From Stenocarpella maydis (taxonomy: Eukaryota; Ascomycota; Sordariomycetes; Diaporthales; Diaporthaceae), in NCBI GenBank assembly GCA_002270565.1, contig NQMI01000007.1:310001-374000 (forward strand): a stretch of 64,000 bases of DNA. Reading direction: 5' to 3'. Position 1 is the first letter of the stretch. Each line of letters opens with the position of its first letter. The position numbers and the translations under genes are program-made. The notes under the pieces were generated by a model, which saw only the letters and a list, made by a program, of their open reading frames with translations, searched no databases and was not told the origin of the DNA. Positions 55,230 through 64,000 of the stretch are shown here, one piece after another.

Positions 55230-58200
55230 GACAAGTTGCCTTTAGTCAGATGGAGTATTGCTGAGATGTAGTATGGTGTGGTAGCTAAGAGATTGAAGGA
55301 CACGTTCAGACGACTTCGGACTTGAGACTACCATGGACTTTTATATCTCATCTTCGTGTTGAATCTTGGGGCCACCGCAGGCAAAATCAGACGCCCAAAT
55401 GGCCCTCCTCTACGTCATGAATGTAGGTCATCCCTTAACCACTGGTTGGCATTCCTGGTCGGGACATGAAAGCCATGGACGGGGAAAAGTGCAACAAATA
55501 CAAACAGAGAGGTTGCACGAGTAGAAGATGGTTTCCACGAGCATTGATGTCACAAGTGGGCTGTTGGCAGCGCGTGTGAGACTCGTGAGCGAAACGATTG
55601 GAGGCAATATCCAGTGGCTTGAGCCCTATAAAGCCCACATGAGCTTTCTTTACATAATTGGCACAGGACCTCATTCCACAGAATCCCGTGCAAACAGGAG
55701 ATTGGCCTTCCGGAATGATTCGGCTTGCAAGGCTGGGTACATGAAACATAAAAAGACGGACCTTTGAGCATCTACAGACGTAGGGTTGGCATCATGGCTT
55801 ACCAAATCCCCGAATCCGGCAGAACATTGTTTTGAGGATGGTCTCGCATGTGATTCATGAGTTGCCTGGGAGCAACATTCAGTCTTGAGGAAATCACAAA
55901 AGGGAGGGTACTTAGTAATACCCCCTCGGAAGGGGCCGAGGAAGTGTATTGGCGATGTGATCAGCCATTTCACTTGAATTTATGTCCAGGTATTCTCCGG
56001 CGTGGCCAGTCTGTCAGGGGCCCTGAGCGAGAAAGTTAGATGCGTCCGAGACCACAAGTTTAGATCGGGCAGGGAGATGCGAGTACGAAGTTGGCGAGAA
56101 TGTTGTATTGATGATGCAGGGTAAGGTCGACCGGTGCGGGCCGCGTCGGTGGAATCACATGTCATTAAAGCAAGTAGTGGAGGTGCAGAGTTTCGTCTTC
56201 CGACGTGATGCAGGAGACATATCGGGCGTGGGCCAGGCGGGGAGCACAAAAAGGCCGGCATATCCGGTGTCGAGACAACAACCCCTTTGTGGTCAGTCGG
56301 GCCACCATTTGCACCTGGAGAAAAACTCGACTCATGTTTGAATATAGTTCCTGCACATTGTGCCGCATAGATGACATTGGCAGGCCTCGGTCGACTGACA
56401 TTGGTGAGTAGCAGACTACGGCCGGCTCTCGTCCAACGTTCTGGCGCGTACATACATAGTAGACATACCAGTTAGTAGTGTATGTACGGAGTAGTCGGCG
56501 TGTCGTCTAGATTGGATGGGCCTAACTCCCGCCATGGGTCAGCCGGGGGGGAGGGTATTCCAGGGTTAGGGGCGGTATAAAAGTCCTGGACTGGGTCTGC
56601 CTTGTTCCACGTAGGGCCAGCCCAAAGTCCTAGACGTCCTAGACTAGACCACAACAAGAAGACAATGGTCGCCGACGCTGTCAAGGTTGTTGTCCAGGTG
56701 ATGGTGGCGTTCCTGGCCCCGGGAAAGCACGGTGACGGGAAGGAAGCTCCCGTTACTGTGCATTCATGCGGGCCTGCATGGCGAAACAGAGATGGTAGGA
56801 AGAAGAGCGAGGGCTGTGTGGGTAGTGTGTACAACGCTTCCCTCCTTCTCTATGGCTGGCCTTGGCCGCCGGCGAGAGGGACACAGATGTGTTGGCAGGG
56901 TTTGGATGATGACGACGCGTGAGGTGAGGCATTGATGGCCTTGCTTGTACTATGTAGAGTAACACATGTCTTCTGAACGGCCCCCCCCATACCTAGGTAG
57001 TATGTATCATTGTACGTATTATTATAACCGGTATCAGCTGTGTAAGCTGGGCTGGGCTGGGCTGGGCTGGGCTGGGCTGGGTCTTGACTCTCTTCGGTCA
57101 AGACGTTTCTTTGAGCGTTGAGGCTGGCCCGGAGGGACTAATTTTTTTATTTTTTTTGGTTATCTTAGGCCTTTTTCCTCCCCCGCCACAGTCTCCCTGT
57201 TCTCAGCTTGTTCTGCTCCTTTTAGAATTGGGTGTTGGGTGTGCAGATTGAATCTGTCATATCATATATAACTAGTTGTATTGGGTTGGGTTGCTTTTTT
57301 TGCTTTGCTTTGCTCTGCTAGCAGCAATCGACCGACAGCCAAGGGATTCCGGCCCCACCCAGCCCCCAATTTGAAGCCTCTGCAACAAAGCAAGCACATG
57401 TTGTGTTCCGTATTGGTGGTGGTACCTGTCACTTGTCACTTTGTCGCCTTGGCTCGTCTGTTGTGTGTGCTTCCCCCTCCCCCTCTCTGCCATGCCACCC
57501 CCCCTGCTCGCCGTAACCCCTCCCGGAGAGCAGCAGTGAGTGTAGCTTGTAGAATTGAGAATTGACCGTTCCAGGCTCCCCGATCAACGAACTAATAACT
57601 GCTGGCTTTTCTCTTCTTTCTGTCAGTCGCGTTGCCCCACAGTCTAGTGCGTCTAATATTCGTTGCCTCTGCTTCTCCAACCACTTGCTTCCCCATCCAG
57701 AAGTACTTGCATGCATTGCATTGCATAGCATGCTCTCGTTTCATTGAGTGAATGAGCGAAACGTGTGAACGAACTGCTGATGTATTGAAGTGCTGAGGCA
57801 GTCGAGGGTAGGCTGATGCGAAACAAAAACCCCGCCATTCAACCACACCCCCCCTCCCCCTCCAGCAGGCGCGACTCATTCGTCCATCGCCCATTACCTA
57901 TCTCTCTTTACCCTACCAAATCTCTCCGCCTACGGAAGAAGCACTGACGACATCTTCCCTTTCAACTTCAACATCGCTTTTCCCACCCCACCAGCGCATC
58001 GCAACACAACACATACACATAGATACATACATCTCTCTCTAGACCACTACCGCAGTATCTACACACCATCTCCCGCTGGGCCACCTAGTCCCCACCAAGA
58101 TCCCAGATTGTCGGCTCCACACCCCTCGCCCAGTCTGCGCAAGATCGTCTTTGCACGTGAGCTGATGCTACACTATTGCTAGCGGTCGGGCGAGCCTTGG

Positions 58201-58741
58201 AACCCAACCGAACCCGTGCGGCACAAGTGGCAGAGCCCCGTGGCTGTGGGACGGGCACACAGGCACACAGGCATACAGGCTCTCTCGGCCAGATAAACGG
58301 CCACAGGCGCAGACAAAGCAGAGAGAGGCAGGACACGCCTGGACACGCCAGGCCAGGCCAGGGTAGGGGTGAGTCGTGGGCCGCTTCGCCGTGGGGACTC
58401 GCACTTGCATCTGCGCCCACACCCGCTGCGGACCACATTCGGGCACCACCGTCTTGTCTGCCTGTCTGTCTGTCTCCAAATCTTCACCAACCCGCGAGAC
58501 TTTCCCCCGTCGACGACCACGACAACCTCCCGCATCTGTCGTGTCGCGTGGGGCGACACGCTCTCTCCATTCGGTCCACCCACCATCCATCCGTCCACCC
58601 ATCCATCAAACTACAAACTCACCCACCCAGCCAGCGGGCCAGCGGCGAGCCACCGAGCTGTCCTAGGCCACATCCCTTTCCACCCCGGATCCTGCTCTTC
58701 TCTGCCCTGCGCGCCTGCTCGCGCAGCACAACACCGCCGCC
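55230..58741. promoter_or_regulatory. Long region upstream of PKC1
   Basis: 3.5 kb without a supportable gene. The last ~900 bases (57840-58741) are C/T-rich with many CCATCC, CACC and CATC repeats, typical of a long fungal 5' leader and promoter. Seven tandem GCTGG units lie at 57046-57080. Short frames on both strands in 55430-57890 have no motifs. Confidence 0.45.
57046..57080. repeat. (GCTGG)7 tandem repeat
   Basis: Seven perfect 5-base units, followed by one more G, in the PKC1 upstream region. Simple minisatellite, likely variable in length. Confidence 0.9.
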
Positions 58742-62458
<3,717 letters not shown>

Positions 62459-63164
62459 GCGGGGAGCCACAAGGGCTGATGTGATGTGCGAGGAGCGAGC
62501 GAGGACGGCTGCCGCTGGCGTCTATTGGCGCCCATGAAGCCCTCTCTTGGCAACTAGCCGCGCTGCCAGAAAGTGCGGGCCACGAAAGGCTGGTTTTATA
62601 TATAAAGGGCTAATAATACCTGGGCTAGGCCAAGCGCAGGGAGTGTATTCATGCGCACGCGAGCGTTTCAGGCTTTTCCACCCCATGACGCCTAAAAGCA
62701 TTTGAGGCGTCAGCAGCGAACGGGACTGGATGTTAGATACTGTAGAAATGATGGCCACGCACTTGAACGATGAGTTAGTTGCCTTTACTGATGAGGACGA
62801 GGGCTAGGAAGCCCACCTTAATAGAGCATGGAGACAAAGACGATATCTTGGGAAGAGGCTACCCGGTGTTGGTACCTCTGAGGGCGGCCTCGTATTCATT
62901 TTGGCCATTATACACCTCTTCTCTAATAGCGTTGGACAGTGTCTATCGGGTACATGATATTTATTGCAGCGACGACAGTACACAATACCAATACGGATTC
63001 CAACATCAGGGCTTGAATGCGCTAGACCGTATTGCACCTGTACAAACGAGAAAGTGGATAACGTGGGCTCGCTAGTATCTCTATGCAATAATTGTACAGA
63101 CCTTTCTTTCTTTCTTTTTCTTTTTGTCCTTCTCTCGCTTTTGAGTGGTGCCTCACTCGGACAG
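62459..63164. other. Convergent 3' flanks of PKC1 and She9/Mdm33 genes
   Basis: About 700 bases. A TTTC-rich tract lies at 63102-63127. No gene recognised. Confidence 0.5.
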
Positions 63165-64000
63165 TCAGCGCTGGCGAGCCAGGAGCACCGCGACGCCGGC
63201 GACGGCCACGGCGCTGGTTACAGCACTCTCGAGGGCAATGAGCGAGACGTCCCTCATGCGCAGGTCTATGATCCTCTCGCTGCACAGGTCCTCGAGTGCG
63301 GCCCGCCACAGGCTGGGGTCCGACAGGAACTCCTTCCATGACAGGGCCGGCGGGCCGGGCACCTCTGGGGGCTCGGCGTCCGGCAGGGCGGACACTGGTG
63401 CAGCCTCAACGCCAGCATCCTTGACAGCCGCAGCGTCTGCGGCGGCGGCGGCAGCAGCAGCAGCATCCGCAGCAGCCTCGTCCTCCCTCCTAGTCATGGC
63501 GGCCCTGACCTCCTCGAGCTCGGTCCGGACGGCCTCGAGGGCGGCCTTCTCCTCGGCGGCGATGCCCTTCATCAGGCGGTTCCGCTTCCACGGCTCGGCG
63601 ACGAACTGCAGCACGAGGAACAGCAGGATGTTGACGCCCATGAGCCCCCAGGTGCCCCAGGTGGACTGGCGGCGGATGCGGTCGCTCCAGATCTGCTCCT
63701 CGTGGTAGCGCCTCAGGATGCCGCTGTTCAGGGCCTGGGAGAGGCGGGCCTCGTCGGCCTCGGCCTCGGTGAGGGCGGCGGCGGCCTGGTTGACGGCGGC
63801 CTCGAGCTCGTGGTCCTGGCGGTACATTGTGGTGAAGCGCTCGAGGTCCGGGGCGGACCACGTGTCCTTGCGGGCGAGGAGGGTGGTGACCTCGCGCTGG
63901 GTGGAGGCGCGGCGGGCGTTGACGGCCTTGTAGTGCTGGCGGGCGCTGCGGAGGGCGGCCTGGGCGCGGGCGAGGTCGGCCTCGAGCGCGGCGTTGGAGG
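63165..64000 (-). CDS. she9: She9/Mdm33 mitochondrial inner-membrane protein, 5' part beyond window
   Basis: Inner-membrane protein of mitochondrial shape maintenance, acting in membrane fission or constriction. Only the C-terminal ~278 residues are inside the window; the frame is open to the edge at 64000. A long coiled coil comes first (AALEADLARAQAALRSARQHYKAVNARRAS). The family motif DTWSAPDLERFTTMYRQDHELE and EEQIWSDRIRRQSTWGTWGLMGVNILLFLVLQF follow, the latter holding the first membrane helix, then EPWKRNRLMKGI. Next is a second coiled coil, an Ala-rich low-complexity stretch, and a second hydrophobic helix at the very end (ALESAVTSAVAVAGVAVLLA). This matches the two-helix, coiled-coil layout of Mdm33. 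Upstream exons and presequence are not visible. Confidence 0.9.
   Translation of the reverse strand, partial: SNAALEADLARAQAALRSARQHYKAVNARRASTQREVTTLLARKDTWSAPDLERFTTMYRQDHELEAAVNQAAAALTEAEADEARLSQALNSGILRRYHEEQIWSDRIRRQSTWGTWGLMGVNILLFLVLQFVAEPWKRNRLMKGIAAEEKAALEAVRTELEEVRAAMTRREDEAAADAAAAAAAAADAAAVKDAGVEAAPVSALPDAEPPEVPGPPALSWKEFLSDPSLWRAALEDLCSERIIDLRMRDVSLIALESAVTSAVAVAGVAVLLARQR

Noticed and set aside
56472..56834. 120-codon minus-strand frame upstream of PKC1
   Set aside because: No domain, no intron support, and it overlaps another chance frame of similar length on the opposite strand.

Overview
The window looks like nuclear DNA of a filamentous ascomycete, most likely a Sordariomycete. 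Most genes are split by introns of roughly 50-110 bp with GT-AG ends and CT(R)A(C/Y)-like branch sites. The gene content is fungal: Pkc1 with HR1-C2-C1-C1-kinase layout, Pat1, Rpc37, Hir3, a ChAP exomer subunit, She9/Mdm33, KTR mannosyltransferase, GH10 xylanase, CE16-type GDSL esterase and an LPMO-like secreted protein. Assignment below class level is not supported by what I can see. The assembly is a draft. It has N positions at 15230, 21682-21687 and 37136, and at least two frame breaks beside homopolymers.

Layout. 1-2.4 kb: no supportable gene. 2.4-2.7 kb: a small secreted eight-cysteine protein. 3.1-5.5 kb (-): ChAP (Bch1/Bud7 family). 6.3-12.3 kb (+): HIR3. 12.6-17.5 kb: an aldo/keto reductase-RidA fusion gene (-) followed upstream by a small terminal-inverted-repeat element with its own cysteine-rich ORF. 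A 2180-bp stretch of this region (13050-15229) is repeated exactly at 15231-17410 around a single N, almost certainly a false duplication of overlapping contig ends. 17.8-18.4 kb (-): a broken multi-pass membrane protein gene. 19.0-20.7 kb (-): flavocytochrome b2-like 2-hydroxy-acid dehydrogenase. 21.9-23.2 kb (-): GDSL/CE16 esterase. 23.9-24.4 kb (+): GLOD5-like glyoxalase-fold protein. 24.6-26.5 kb (-): NCS1 permease. 28.7-29.9 kb (+): GH10 xylanase. 30.9-32.9 kb (+): acyltransferase-3 protein. 34.3-35.5 kb (+): cysteine-rich single-pass surface protein. 36.5-37.9 kb (+): RPC37. 38.5-41.1 kb (-): PAT1. 43.6-45.0 kb (+): KTR/GT15 mannosyltransferase. 45.7-46.3 kb (-): mitochondrial uS12. 46.8-48.2 kb (+): acyl-CoA dehydrogenase. 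48.4-49.3 kb (-): DUF924 protein. 50.1-50.7 kb (+): DUF1772 membrane protein. 51.4-52.1 kb (-): LPMO-like secreted protein. 54.5-55.2 kb (-): unknown secreted protein. 58.7-62.5 kb (+): PKC1. 63.2 kb to the end (-): She9/Mdm33, cut by the window edge.

The right half and the 3-12 kb block are mostly conserved housekeeping genes: transcription, mRNA decay, Golgi glycosylation and export, mitochondrial translation and membrane shape, and cell-wall signalling. The 12.5-35 kb part and the 49-55 kb part are more accessory in character: secreted carbohydrate-active enzymes, transporter, surface proteins, transposon, pseudogene and long gene-poor spacers. I see no secondary-metabolite cluster, CRISPR array, rRNA or convincing tRNA. 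The least ordinary items are the AKR-RidA fusion, the small TIR element with its cysteine-rich ORF, the HIR3 start codon carried alone on its own exon, and the small secreted proteins.
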